Assembly (NCBI GenBank): GCA_963833195.1
Contig: CAWHXF010000024.1
Coordinates: forward strand, 62,001 to 126,000
Direction of reading: 5' to 3'
Length of the DNA: 64,000 bases
Source: Granulosicoccus sp963833195
GTDB lineage: Bacteria; Pseudomonadota; Gammaproteobacteria; Granulosicoccales; Granulosicoccaceae
The translations under genes were made by a program, and so were the position numbers. The notes under the pieces were generated by a model. That model saw only the letters and a program-made list of their open reading frames with translations, did no database searches and was not told the origin of the DNA. Every line of letters begins with the position of its first letter. Within the stretch, counting starts at the first letter, position 1. Below, piece by piece: positions 16,200-24,756 of the stretch.

Positions 16200-19055
16200 A
16201 TGCGCTCCCTCCCGTCCTGGCAGGTTCCCTTCCTCGGCCTGAAGCGCTTCCCACGCGCCCTGACGCGCTTCGAGATCGACACCTTCTTCACCTTCGCCGA
16301 CGCCGAGCTCGCCGCGATCCACTCGCGCCGGGTCGACGCGCTGCGCCTCGCCACGGGTGTGCACCTCGGCTTCCTCCGCATGACCGGCACGACCCTCGAC
16401 GCGCTCGATCGGATCCCGGCCTTCGTGCTCGCGCGCGTCGCCACCGAGCTCGACCTGCCGTCGGTCGACATCGCCACCGTCCGCTCGCTCTACCGTCGTC
16501 GGCGACGCACGCTCTTCGAGCACCAGCGCTGGGCGATGGCCACGCTCGGTATCGAGCCCTTCACCGACCATCGTGCCCGGGCGCTCGTCCGTGCGTTCTC
16601 GCCGCCCGTCGTGCTGACGGCGGGCGCGCCGGCCGTCGCCATTGAACTGATGCGCTGGCTCCATACCCGCGGCATCCTCATCCCCGGCGCGCGCCGCGTG
16701 CGCTCGCTCGCCACGCACGTGCGGCGTCGGGCCAAGGAAGCACTCGCGACGACGGTCGTCTTGGAGATCGGTGAGCCTGCCCGGCAGGACTGGGCGGCGC
16801 GCCTGTTCGCCACGCGCCCCGAGACGACGGCCACCTACCTGCAGTGGCTCGCGACGCCGCCGGCGCAGCGTTCACCGATCGCGCTCACTGCCGCGATCGA
16901 GAAGCGACGATTCCTTCTGGAGCTCGGGGTACCGACCCACCCGCTTTCCGACGTGCCGCTGGCCACCCTCGTCGATCTCGCCGGTCGATGTCGCGCGCGC
17001 CGGCCCTCCGCCGTCGCCCGTCTGCCCGAGCCGGGCCGCACGATCGAGCTCGCCTGCTTCCTTCGCCACGCGTGGCTCAAGATCAACGACACGGTGCTCG
17101 CCCTCGCCGACGCGCTGACCACCGATCTTCGGCGTGAGGCTCACGAGGCCGCACTCCGGTCCGCGGCCGACGACGTGGCGAGCCTTCGATCGATGATCGG
17201 CCGCGTGCGAGCGGCTGCTGAGGACGAGGATCGGACGGACCAAAACGTGCGCGCGTTCATCCTGGCCGAGATCCCCGCACAGATCATGATCGACGGGACG
17301 CGCGCCTACCGCCAGCGCGAAGCGTTGATCGGCGATATCGGTCGCGTGCGCCAGCGGCTCGCGGCGATGACGACCCCACGTCTGGTCGCCACGCCCCGGT
17401 CCGCGGTCGGGGTGCTGCTCGAGCATCGGGCTCGGCAGCGCACCGGGTACGGTCGAGTTCGGTACGACCAGCCGTTGCCGCCAGACGTGATCGCAGCGAT
17501 GTCGAGGCGGTGGCGCGCGCATCTCGCCGGGCGCGACACGTCCGGCTCACACGCCGTGTTCGACGCGGCGCTGCTCGTCACGCTGCAACGGGCGCTGCGC
17601 AACGGTTCGGTGTGGGCGCCGGAAAGCCTTCGGCACGTCGAGCGCGACGCGATGATGATCGAGCGGGGTGCGTGGCGCTCACAGCGCGCCGCGCGCTATC
17701 GCGAGCTCGGCCTCCCGCTCGGGTGCGACGGGTATCTGCGTCAGCGCCTCGATCTGCTCGAGAGCGCGCTCGGGGGCGTCGCGCTCGCCGCCGAGCGCAG
17801 GGCGGTACGGATCGACGAGCGCGGCATCGTGCTCGAGCCGTTCGCCGCCGAGCGGACCGATCGGCTGTTCGAGCGCGCGCGGAACCGATTGGTCAGCACC
17901 GCCGACGCCGTGCAGCTGTCCGCGATCATCGTCGAGATCGATCGGACCGTCCGGTTCAGCTGGCAGCTGCTGCAGCGGGCGCCCCGGAACCCGCGCGAGC
18001 TGCTCGCCCTCTACGGGGCGCTCTCGCTCCTCGAGCACCACGGCGTGCTGCGCGCGGCGAACGACACCGTGGTCGCGCTGATGTACCGACAGCCAATCAC
18101 GCGGCACTGGGGTACCGGCACGGCGGCTTCCTCCGACGGAATGAGCCTCGATGTGTCCCGCCGGCTCTGGAACGCCCGCACCGACCCGAAGCGACGCCGC
18201 TACGGGATGGGGCAGTACCAGCACGTGCTCGATCGCTGGGGGATCGTCTACCACCAGCCGCTGGTGCTCGGCACGCGTCAGGCGGAAGCGGCGATCGAGG
18301 GTGCGGTCCGCCAGCGCGTCGCACCCGCGATCGACCGGGTCGCGGTCGACACGCACGGCTACACCGACTTCGCGATGGGGCTCGCGCGGCTGCTCGGGTT
18401 CGACCTCTGCCCCCGGTTGAAGGGGCTGCGCGACCGGCGGCTGCACGTGCTGGTCGGCTTCGCGGTACCGGAGGCGATCGCCTCGATCACGCGCGCGGAC
18501 GTGGTGCCGTCGGCGATCGAGTCCGAGTGGGACACCCTCGTGCGGCTGGCCGCCTCGATCCGGGCCGGCACGACGAGCGCGACCGCCGTGCTCAAGCGTC
18601 TGTGCTCGGTCTCGCGCGGCGACCCGCTCTACCGCGCCGGCACGATGCTCGGACGGCTCGAGCGCAGCCTGCTGCTCTGCGACTTGGTGACGAACCCCGA
18701 CTTCCGACGCACCCTGCACCCGGATCTCTCCCACGACGGGGAGGCGGTGCACTCGCTGCAGCGGGCGATCCACCGCGGCACGCTCGGCCCCCGGCGGGGC
18801 CGGCGCGGCGAGGAGATGGCGGCGATCTCCGGGTCGCTGACGCTGCTGACGAACCTGGTGATGACATGGAACACGCTGTGGCTGCAGCGCTGTCACGAGG
18901 AGGCGCTGGCCGGACGAGGACCGGCGTCGGTCGAGCACGTGGTGCAGATGGCCCCGATCCACCACCGGCACATCAACTTCAACGGGGAGCTGCGCTTCGA
19001 ACTCGCCGAGGCCGGCACGCGGCCGTTCGCCGAACTGGGCACGTCCCACGGGTGA
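16200..19055 (+). CDS. tnpA: Tn3-family transposase TnpA
   Basis: This 951-residue protein has the length and layout of Tn3-family DDE transposases: an N-terminal DNA-binding region (LTRFEIDTFFTFADAELA), a long helical middle and the catalytic C-terminus. The catalytic aspartates lie in AASSDGMSLDV and AVDTHGYTDFAM, and the glutamate in NTLWLQRCHEEAL. Its last recognisable stretch, HINFNGELRF, is typical of the family C-terminus. The ATG at 16200 is the family start; in-frame codons upstream reach into the left repeat. The gene looks intact, so the element may be mobile if a resolvase is supplied in trans. Confidence 0.93.
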   Translation: MRSLPSWQVPFLGLKRFPRALTRFEIDTFFTFADAELAAIHSRRVDALRLATGVHLGFLRMTGTTLDALDRIPAFVLARVATELDLPSVDIATVRSLYRRRRRTLFEHQRWAMATLGIEPFTDHRARALVRAFSPPVVLTAGAPAVAIELMRWLHTRGILIPGARRVRSLATHVRRRAKEALATTVVLEIGEPARQDWAARLFATRPETTATYLQWLATPPAQRSPIALTAAIEKRRFLLELGVPTHPLSDVPLATLVDLAGRCRARRPSAVARLPEPGRTIELACFLRHAWLKINDTVLALADALTTDLRREAHEAALRSAADDVASLRSMIGRVRAAAEDEDRTDQNVRAFILAEIPAQIMIDGTRAYRQREALIGDIGRVRQRLAAMTTPRLVATPRSAVGVLLEHRARQRTGYGRVRYDQPLPPDVIAAMSRRWRAHLAGRDTSGSHAVFDAALLVTLQRALRNGSVWAPESLRHVERDAMMIERGAWRSQRAARYRELGLPLGCDGYLRQRLDLLESALGGVALAAERRAVRIDERGIVLEPFAAERTDRLFERARNRLVSTADAVQLSAIIVEIDRTVRFSWQLLQRAPRNPRELLALYGALSLLEHHGVLRAANDTVVALMYRQPITRHWGTGTAASSDGMSLDVSRRLWNARTDPKRRRYGMGQYQHVLDRWGIVYHQPLVLGTRQAEAAIEGAVRQRVAPAIDRVAVDTHGYTDFAMGLARLLGFDLCPRLKGLRDRRLHVLVGFAVPEAIASITRADVVPSAIESEWDTLVRLAASIRAGTTSATAVLKRLCSVSRGDPLYRAGTMLGRLERSLLLCDLVTNPDFRRTLHPDLSHDGEAVHSLQRAIHRGTLGPRRGRRGEEMAAISGSLTLLTNLVMTWNTLWLQRCHEEALAGRGPASVEHVVQMAPIHHRHINFNGELRFELAEAGTRPFAELGTSHG

Positions 19056-19150
19056 AGGACAGGTCCGTCAGAGTATCGAACAGCAACTTGTTGACGAGCA
19101 AGGAAAAGAGCCGGAGTTGCGCTCGCAAGCCGTTGATCCGCGGCACGTTC

Positions 19151-19188
19151 CTTAACAGCACTTTCTGCAGCCCTCACGCGGGAACCCC
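19151..19188. repeat. Tn3-family right inverted repeat
   Basis: The complement reads GGGGTTCCCGCGTGAGGGCT through to GTTAAG. It differs from the left repeat at three positions. Confidence 0.85.
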
Positions 19189-19593
19189 GTCTACGCCACG
19201 GCGTACGTGTTCGGCAGAACCACCCAGCGCACCCAGGACCAGTGGAGCGTGCTGCTGCACGACAACCATCCGGGGTACATCCCCTGGGACGAGTTCGAGG
19301 AACACCAGCGCATGCGCGCCGAGAACGCCGATATGCGGAAGCGCACCTCGCGCAAGTCCGGACGAGGTGGCCGAGCCCTGCTCACGGGGATCGTCCGGTG
19401 CGGACGCTGCGGCCGGATGATGCGCGTGGTCTACGGCTCGCGCTCCGGGACCGCGCACCGCTATCTGTGCCGCACCACGAGCGACCAGGGTGACGGACAG
19501 CAGTGCATCGGGATCGGCGGGGTTCGCATCGACCGGGCCGTTTCGCGACACCTGATGGAGGCCGTCGCGCCGCACGCGCTCGAAGCGTTGTAG
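19189..19593 (+). pseudogene. Large serine recombinase, C-terminal remnant
   Basis: Reading in frame out of the Tn3 end, the sequence gives VYATAYVFGR, then QWSVLLHDNHPGYIPWDEFE and a zinc-ribbon CGRCGRMMRVVYGSRSG with a second cysteine pair (YLC and QQC). This is the recombinase and zinc-ribbon part of a large serine recombinase. The catalytic N-terminal resolvase domain is missing; the bases left of the Tn3 element do not encode it. The frame stops at 19593, well short of full length. It probably marks a former integration site or transposon resolution gene. Confidence 0.8.
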
Positions 19594-19733
19594 GCGGCGA
19601 AGGTCAGCTCCCACTCGGCAGTGGTACGTGAGGGATCTCTAGGGGTCGACGTGACGGCGGGCGGACGTCGTGGAGGAGTCTCCACGATCACCGTCCCGGT
19701 GACCAAAATCAACCTGTGCAGGGTGAATCGCTT

Positions 19734-19815
19734 ACTGTGCTGCGTGTTCGAGCGGCTGCCGCGCACGGCGCGGGCCGACGTCGTGAGCCTCGCGCCGTGA
19801 GAGATGTCGGCGTAG
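19734..19815 (+). pseudogene. IS66 transposase C-terminal relic
   Basis: A short reading gives FERLPRTARADVVSLAP and ends at TAG, closely matching the tail of the IS66-type relic at 22636-23632 but in the opposite orientation. The similarity continues outward to GTCAAGACGTCGTTCG. The two tails form inverted repeats of about 100 bp around the sorbosone-dehydrogenase-like gene. Confidence 0.7.
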
Positions 19816-19844
19816 TCAAGACGTCGTTCGCGTGACGTGCTTAC

Positions 19845-20010
19845 GAGCTTCTTCCACTCGATGAAGATCGATGAGGTCCACGGCGAGACGATCAATACAA
19901 GGACGCCCCTTCAGATTATGACGTTCGACTACATCGAGCTCGATTACAATCAGATCCGCTTGCACAGCACGCCCGGCTACGTCAGCCCAGGCCAGTTCGA
20001 GCAGGCAGCC
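19845..20010 (+). pseudogene. IS3-family transposase C-terminal relic
   Basis: The frame encodes SFFHSMKIDEVHGE, then FDYIELDYNQIRLHSTPGYV and SPGQFEQAAV, which is the end of an IS3-family (IS150 group) integrase-type transposase. The catalytic core upstream is gone. Confidence 0.8.
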
Positions 20011-20256
20011 GTACGCAAACGCGCTGTTCGCCGTTGCTGGGCGAGGGAAGACGGGAAACGGTCTCCGATGCCTTGCGCAGTATGAATCGCCGGTTGCTTG
20101 AATCGGGTCGGGCATGGTCCGGCCAGGGGGCCGCGTGCCGCGGGCCGGGCCGCCCGCGTGCGTACGTCCGCGCGCGTGCTCGGGACGGGGCCCGATGGCG
20201 TTCGTGTGAACCGGGTAGCGACCGCGCCCGGATGGGCCTCCGACCTGCGACGCGCA

Positions 20257-22440
20257 TCAATAGTCGTCGGGTTCGAAGACCGTAAGGTCGTTCCCGCTCC
20301 AGTGCGCGATCCAGACCGTGCCCGGGAAGGGCCCATCATCCCCGAGCGCCGTGACGTCCAACGGCGCCTGCGTGAAGTTGTCCGACAGCACGGACTTCGA
20401 CGTGACGGACTGCCCGTTCGGACCGAGTTCGAGGCGCCACAGCTTCTTGTTGAAGCCGACGGTGAGCAGGTCCCCCTGCATGCCGCCCGCGAAGTTCGAG
20501 GCCGTGTACTCGGTGATCCCGTTCACCGACACGCCCATGGTCGTGAGCGCGCCGTCCTGACCGGGAATGCGGAACTCGCACTCGACGGGGTTGGCCGCGC
20601 CCTCGATCGGGCTCTGCGGATTCGAGTCGTTGAACGTGTTGTCCTTGTTGCCGCGCACGGGGTTCGGGTGACCCGCGTAGTAGCCGTCGGTGAGCCGGTG
20701 CACGCTGTCGGGGTACGTGGAGCCGCCGAACTGCTTGTAGCTGTTGCCGCAGCCCGGTGCCGGCACGTCGCCCCACGGCGCGTTGGAGCCGTTGTTGATG
20801 GTGTAGAACTCGCCGGCCTGCGTGTACACGACGTCGTAGGCGTTCCTGAGCCCCGAGGCGAAGATCTGCACCGGCCCGCCCTGCACGAGCTTCGCCTGGT
20901 TCTTGCCGTCGTTGCCGCCGAACGGATCGTTCGCATCGTTCACGCCCGGGCGGTCCTCGTCGTCCAGGGTGGGCAGGTCGTAGGGCAACGCACCGAGGCC
21001 ACCGAGGTCGATCTTCAGCAGCGCCGCCGACAGCGCGTACTCGGACGTGCCACCGAAGTTCTGGGACGGCCGTCCCTGGTTGGTGTGGCCACCGTTGAGC
21101 AGGTAGACCGTGTTGCCAAGCTTCACGAGCCCGTTGGGCGCGTGGTTCTCCTCCGAGCGTGGCAGCCCTCGCACGAGATCCTCTTTCTGCCAACCGCCGT
21201 TCGTCTTCGTCAGCCTGTGCAGGATGCCGCTGTTGGTGTCGAGGTTCAGGTCGCCGCCGTTGCCGGCACCGCCGATGCGCGGGTCGCTGGAGGCGGCGTA
21301 GATGACCGGCGCGGCGGCGGTGCCCTCGACATACAGCCCGGTCATCTGGCGCTGGCCGAGCCCATTGTTGGGGCTGCCGTCGTCATCGTGGTTCTGCACG
21401 TTCTTTATCGACGTGATGGTCTCGAGCTTCGTCGCCTGATAGTTGTTCTTGCCGTTGCGCACGACGTCGAACACATGAATCAGGCCGCTCACCTCGCCGA
21501 GATACAGCTTGTCGTCCGGTCCGAACTGCAGGGTGGTCCCCACGTTGACGGAGTAGTTCATCAGCACCGTGCTCTGCCCGAACACCGGCTCGATGTTGCC
21601 CGGCGGAATAACGTCGCCCTGCAGCACGATGTCGAGCGTGAAGTTGTTGCCGTCGTGCACCACCTGCAGCGTGGCGCTCTTCGCGCCCTCCGCCGCGGCA
21701 CCGAAGACGATCGGCACTTCCAGCGACTCGCCGGGCTGCAGGGACGCGGGCGTGAAGTCGACGGCGAACGCGTCCGGGTTGTCGCCCCCGAGCAGGGCCT
21801 GCGTGACGTTCACGGCGGGCGCATCGGAGGAGCCGGTGTTGGTCAGCACCAGCGTCTGCGTCTGCTGCGTGCCGGTGACGGCTTGGCCGAACCCGAGGGT
21901 CGAGCTCCCGGCCTCGAGCTCCGCGACCAGCGGAAAGCGGGACTCGCCGTCCACCAGCACGACATAGGGCACCGAGGCGTCGGCGATGTCGAAGCGCAGC
22001 GTCGCGGACTTCTCGCCCGGCACGCGCGGGGTGAAGGTGAGCGTGACGTTCAGGCTATCGCCCGCGCGCAGCGTCGCCGGGCCCGTGAAGTCCACCGCGT
22101 ACTCGTCGGCGCTCTTGCCCGCGAACGAAACGCCCTCGATCACCACCGGGTCGTCGCCGTTCTGCCCCGCGTGCTCGAGCGCGACCGGAACCGTGGTCGA
22201 ATCGCCGATCTCGACCAGGCCCGTCTGCACGCGCGTCGGGGTCGTGGCGAGGTTGCCGGTCCGGCGCAGTGTGCCCTGCGCCGAGATGGGCACCGAGATG
22301 GTGCCGGCGCTCTGTACGGGGATCGGGTCGGGCTCGCCGTCCACCTCGTCCTGCGCGAGCACCACTCCCGGCAGGGTGAGCGACACGAGGGAGGCCGCGA
22401 GCAGTGCATTGCCGCACCAGACGAGGGACTTGTCGAGCAT
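20257..22440 (-). CDS. Secreted sorbosone-dehydrogenase-like propeller protein with anchor-D domains
   Basis: The 727-residue exported protein has a signal peptide (ALLAASLVSLTLPGVVLAQ). Two immunoglobulin-like choice-of-anchor-D repeats follow (about 40-260; motifs GDSTTVPVALEHAG and PGESLEVPIVFGAAAEG). The C-terminal six-bladed propeller is of the glucose/sorbosone dehydrogenase type (FGPDDKLYLGEVSGLIHVF, ASGLRNAYDVVYT, APGCGNSYKQFGG). Such proteins oxidise sugars with PQQ or act as extracellular binding proteins; no PQQ genes are nearby. The start at 22440 gives a normal signal peptide. The gene is enclosed by inverted IS66 remnants and was probably acquired with them. Confidence 0.75.
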   Translation of the reverse strand: MLDKSLVWCGNALLAASLVSLTLPGVVLAQDEVDGEPDPIPVQSAGTISVPISAQGTLRRTGNLATTPTRVQTGLVEIGDSTTVPVALEHAGQNGDDPVVIEGVSFAGKSADEYAVDFTGPATLRAGDSLNVTLTFTPRVPGEKSATLRFDIADASVPYVVLVDGESRFPLVAELEAGSSTLGFGQAVTGTQQTQTLVLTNTGSSDAPAVNVTQALLGGDNPDAFAVDFTPASLQPGESLEVPIVFGAAAEGAKSATLQVVHDGNNFTLDIVLQGDVIPPGNIEPVFGQSTVLMNYSVNVGTTLQFGPDDKLYLGEVSGLIHVFDVVRNGKNNYQATKLETITSIKNVQNHDDDGSPNNGLGQRQMTGLYVEGTAAAPVIYAASSDPRIGGAGNGGDLNLDTNSGILHRLTKTNGGWQKEDLVRGLPRSEENHAPNGLVKLGNTVYLLNGGHTNQGRPSQNFGGTSEYALSAALLKIDLGGLGALPYDLPTLDDEDRPGVNDANDPFGGNDGKNQAKLVQGGPVQIFASGLRNAYDVVYTQAGEFYTINNGSNAPWGDVPAPGCGNSYKQFGGSTYPDSVHRLTDGYYAGHPNPVRGNKDNTFNDSNPQSPIEGAANPVECEFRIPGQDGALTTMGVSVNGITEYTASNFAGGMQGDLLTVGFNKKLWRLELGPNGQSVTSKSVLSDNFTQAPLDVTALGDDGPFPGTVWIAHWSGNDLTVFEPDDY

Positions 22441-22635
22441 GGGCGTTGGAGAATCCGGTCGAGGGTCAGTGCCACGCGGGTTGCGCGCGCGTGTTCGGTT
22501 CGCTCCAAGCAAATCCCGGTCCCTCTAGCCAAGCGGGAAAGGGCGATTGGTTGCCTAGCCTGCGAGGCAAAGGCGCCGATCGCATGGACTCGTGCCACTC
22601 AGTCCACGGTAGGCGTCACTCGAACGACGTCTTGA

Positions 22636-23632
22636 CTACGCCAGCATCTCCCACCGTGCAAGGCTCGCGACCTCAGCCCGCGCCGTGCGCGGCAGCCGCT
22701 TGAACAGTCAGCACAGGTAGCTGTACGGCTCGCGCCCGTTCGCCTTCGCCGTCTCGATCAGGCTGTACGGGGTCGCACTCGCCGTCGCACCGCGCTGGCT
22801 GTCACTGAACAGCCACGCCTTTTCGCCCGATCACGAACGGGCGGATCGCGTTGTCGTCGATCGGCCATGCCCCGTCACTGACGTAGCGTTCGAGCTCCGC
22901 CCAGTAGTCGAGCGCGTAGGCCACTGCTCGGCCGAGCACGCCCTTCGGAGATGTCTTTCCGATTGCCTCCTCGAGCCAGCTGCGCAGCTGCCCAAGCACC
23001 GGCACGCTGCGCTCCTGACGCAGTTCGTGACGCGCGGCGTCGTCGAGCCCGGCCGCCGCACGCGCCACCGCGTAGAGCTTGCCGATCAGCGAGATCGCCA
23101 CGTCCGCCCTGCCGCTCTTGCCGGTCGGCTGCGCCTTCTTCGCCTCGACGAATTTCCTGCGCGCGTGCGCCCAGCAGCACAGGTGCGTGAACGCGCCCGC
23201 GCGGGCAACGCTTCGATACGCCTCGTAGCCGTCGTTCACCAGCGCGCCGGTGAAGCCCTCGAGCAGCGCCCGGGCCGCGGCCGCCGAGCGGCTCGGCTCG
23301 TCGTGGAAGAGCACGATCGGCTTGGCGGGCGGGCCGCCTCGACGCACCCACATGAACGACTGGCTCTGCGCGGTGCGTCCGGGCTCCTTCAGGACCTGCA
23401 CCCGGGTCTCGTCGACATGGGGTACCGAGCTTCGAACCAGGTGCTCGGACAACGCACGGATCAGCGGCTCGATCGCGGCCGCGGTGTGGAGGACCGTGGC
23501 GTTGAGCGCCTGGCGCGGGATCTCGATGCCGTGCCGCGCGAGCACGGTGGCGACCCGATAGATCGGCAGCCCGTCGGCGTACTCATCGTTCCCGTCACGG
23601 TGAGTCATCCCGCGAAGCACAAGGATCGCCAC
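22636..23632 (-). pseudogene. IS66-family transposase, truncated and frameshifted
   Basis: The main frame (22802-23632) carries the DDE core of IS66 TnpC: VPHVDETRVQVLKEPGR, FTGALVNDGYEAYRSV, HLCCWAHARRKFVEA and PIDDNAIRPFVIGRK. The N-terminal half is absent. At GGGCGAAAAGGCG near 22815 one base is inserted, so the tail KAWLFSDSQRGATA continues in another frame. That tail contains a further in-frame TGA before FKRLPRTARAEV and ends at 22636. The insertion sequence is dead unless complemented. It lies directly downstream of the glutaredoxin-MauE gene. Confidence 0.87.
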
Positions 23633-23710
23633 TGGTAGCGCCGGCGATGCTCGCGACCGCGGCCCTTTGAACGGGTCCGTCGGCGCAGGACGACGCGACG
23701 GTCAAGCGGC

Positions 23711-24535
23711 CTACTTCGCGAGCATCCAGAATCCCATCGCGAGCATCACGAGGTTCTCGGTCAGTGACACGAACCCGAGCGGCACGCGGCTGTTGCCGCC
23801 CACACACGCGCACTTGAGCTCGCGCTTGTCGATGTAGACCGCCTTGAACACCGACCACGCCCCGATCGCGCCGATGAAGATCGCCACAGGCGATGCGATC
23901 CAGATCAGGCTGCCGGAGACCATCAGGACCCCGGCGAGGAGCTCCCCGTACGGGTAGACGTAGCCGTAGCGAACCCACCGCTTCGCCAGCAGGTCGTAGT
24001 TCAGGAACATCGTCGAGAAGCTCTCGATGTCCTGCGGCTTCTGGATCGCGAGCACGGACATCGAGAACGCGGCGAACCACTCGATGGTCCGGGTCGTGAA
24101 GAGATCACCGAAGGCGAAGTGGCTGACCGCGAGCGCCAACAGCGCGCAGACGCCGAAAATCGCGAGCACCGGACGATAGCTCGTCTCGTCGGCGCCCTTT
24201 ACCTCGTCGCCGAAGTGCTCGCGCAACGCATCGTAGCCCCCGATTCGCTCGCCGTCGATGAACGTCTGCGGCGTGGTCTCGACATCGTGCTCGGCCCTGA
24301 ACGCGTCGACCTCCTCGCGAGAGGTCAGGTGACGGTCGTCGATGCGGAAGCCGCGCCGCTCGAGCAGGTCCTTCGATTTTAGCCCGTACGGACACAGGTG
24401 CTTTTCCATGACCATGCGGTGCAGCCGAGCGGTCTTCACACCGGATGCCGTGGCATCCGTGCCGGCGGCGTCGGTCCTGGCGGACGCGTTTCCGGCGCTC
24501 GTGTCGGTACGCTCGACGGTGGTGATGTTCATCAT
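23711..24535 (-). CDS. Glutaredoxin-MauE/DoxX fusion protein
   Basis: A glutaredoxin domain (about 38-112; active site KHLCPYGLKSKDLLERRGF with a single Cys48, cis-Pro loop ETTPQTFIDG) is fused to a four-helix MauE/DoxX-type membrane domain (about 120-274). A late Cys pair follows in ELKCACVGGNS. MauE-type proteins help form disulphides or deliver reductant to exported proteins. The ATG at 24535 has GAGG five bases upstream. A CueR-type promoter at 24613-24643 puts it under copper control. Thiol repair or copper handling at the membrane is a reasonable inference. Confidence 0.85.
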   Translation of the reverse strand: MMNITTVERTDTSAGNASARTDAAGTDATASGVKTARLHRMVMEKHLCPYGLKSKDLLERRGFRIDDRHLTSREEVDAFRAEHDVETTPQTFIDGERIGGYDALREHFGDEVKGADETSYRPVLAIFGVCALLALAVSHFAFGDLFTTRTIEWFAAFSMSVLAIQKPQDIESFSTMFLNYDLLAKRWVRYGYVYPYGELLAGVLMVSGSLIWIASPVAIFIGAIGAWSVFKAVYIDKRELKCACVGGNSRVPLGFVSLTENLVMLAMGFWMLAK

Positions 24536-24612
24536 GGCTTCCTCTGGGTCCTGATCATCGGAACGCCGCGCACCGCCATCCGACCGGACGGCCACGTGCG
24601 GGCGATCGCTCG

Positions 24613-24643
24613 ACGATGGAGATTCCAGCAGGGGGAAGGTCAA
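24613..24643 (-). promoter_or_regulatory. CueR-type promoter of grx-mauE
   Basis: -35 TTGACC (24638-24643) and -10 CATCGT (24613-24618) are separated by 19 bp. The spacer TTCCCCCTGCTGGAATCTC contains the TTCC and GGAA half-sites of CueR/HmrR operators. Confidence 0.75.
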
Positions 24644-24756
24644 GGGGCCGACAATGCCACCCCGGTTGTTTCACAGCGAGCGAAACGAGGAACAACGTCC
24701 GCGGCGTGTCCTCGTCGCGACTCGCACGACGAACGGCCGGCGGGTCCGATGCTTCA

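Larger units (their letters stand above)
15988..19188 (+). mobile_element. Tn3-family element carrying only tnpA
   Basis: A 3,201-bp unit bounded by 38-bp inverted repeats starting GGGGTTCCCGCGTGAG contains a transposase gene and nothing else. No resolvase or res site is seen inside. The five bases outside each end (ACGAC and GTCTA) do not match, so there is no target duplication; one side has been rearranged or the ends come from different insertions. On the right it abuts, in coding register, a truncated serine recombinase. Confidence 0.85.
19594..20256. other. Interval of transposon debris
   Basis: No intact gene lies here. It contains an IS66 transposase tail relic (19734-19815) and an IS3-family transposase tail relic (19845-20010); the remainder shows nothing recognisable. 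Confidence 0.6.

Noticed and set aside
20098..22635. An 845-codon plus-strand open frame opposite the sorbosone-dehydrogenase-like gene
   Set aside because: The minus strand encodes a signal peptide and propeller motifs; the plus frame has none.
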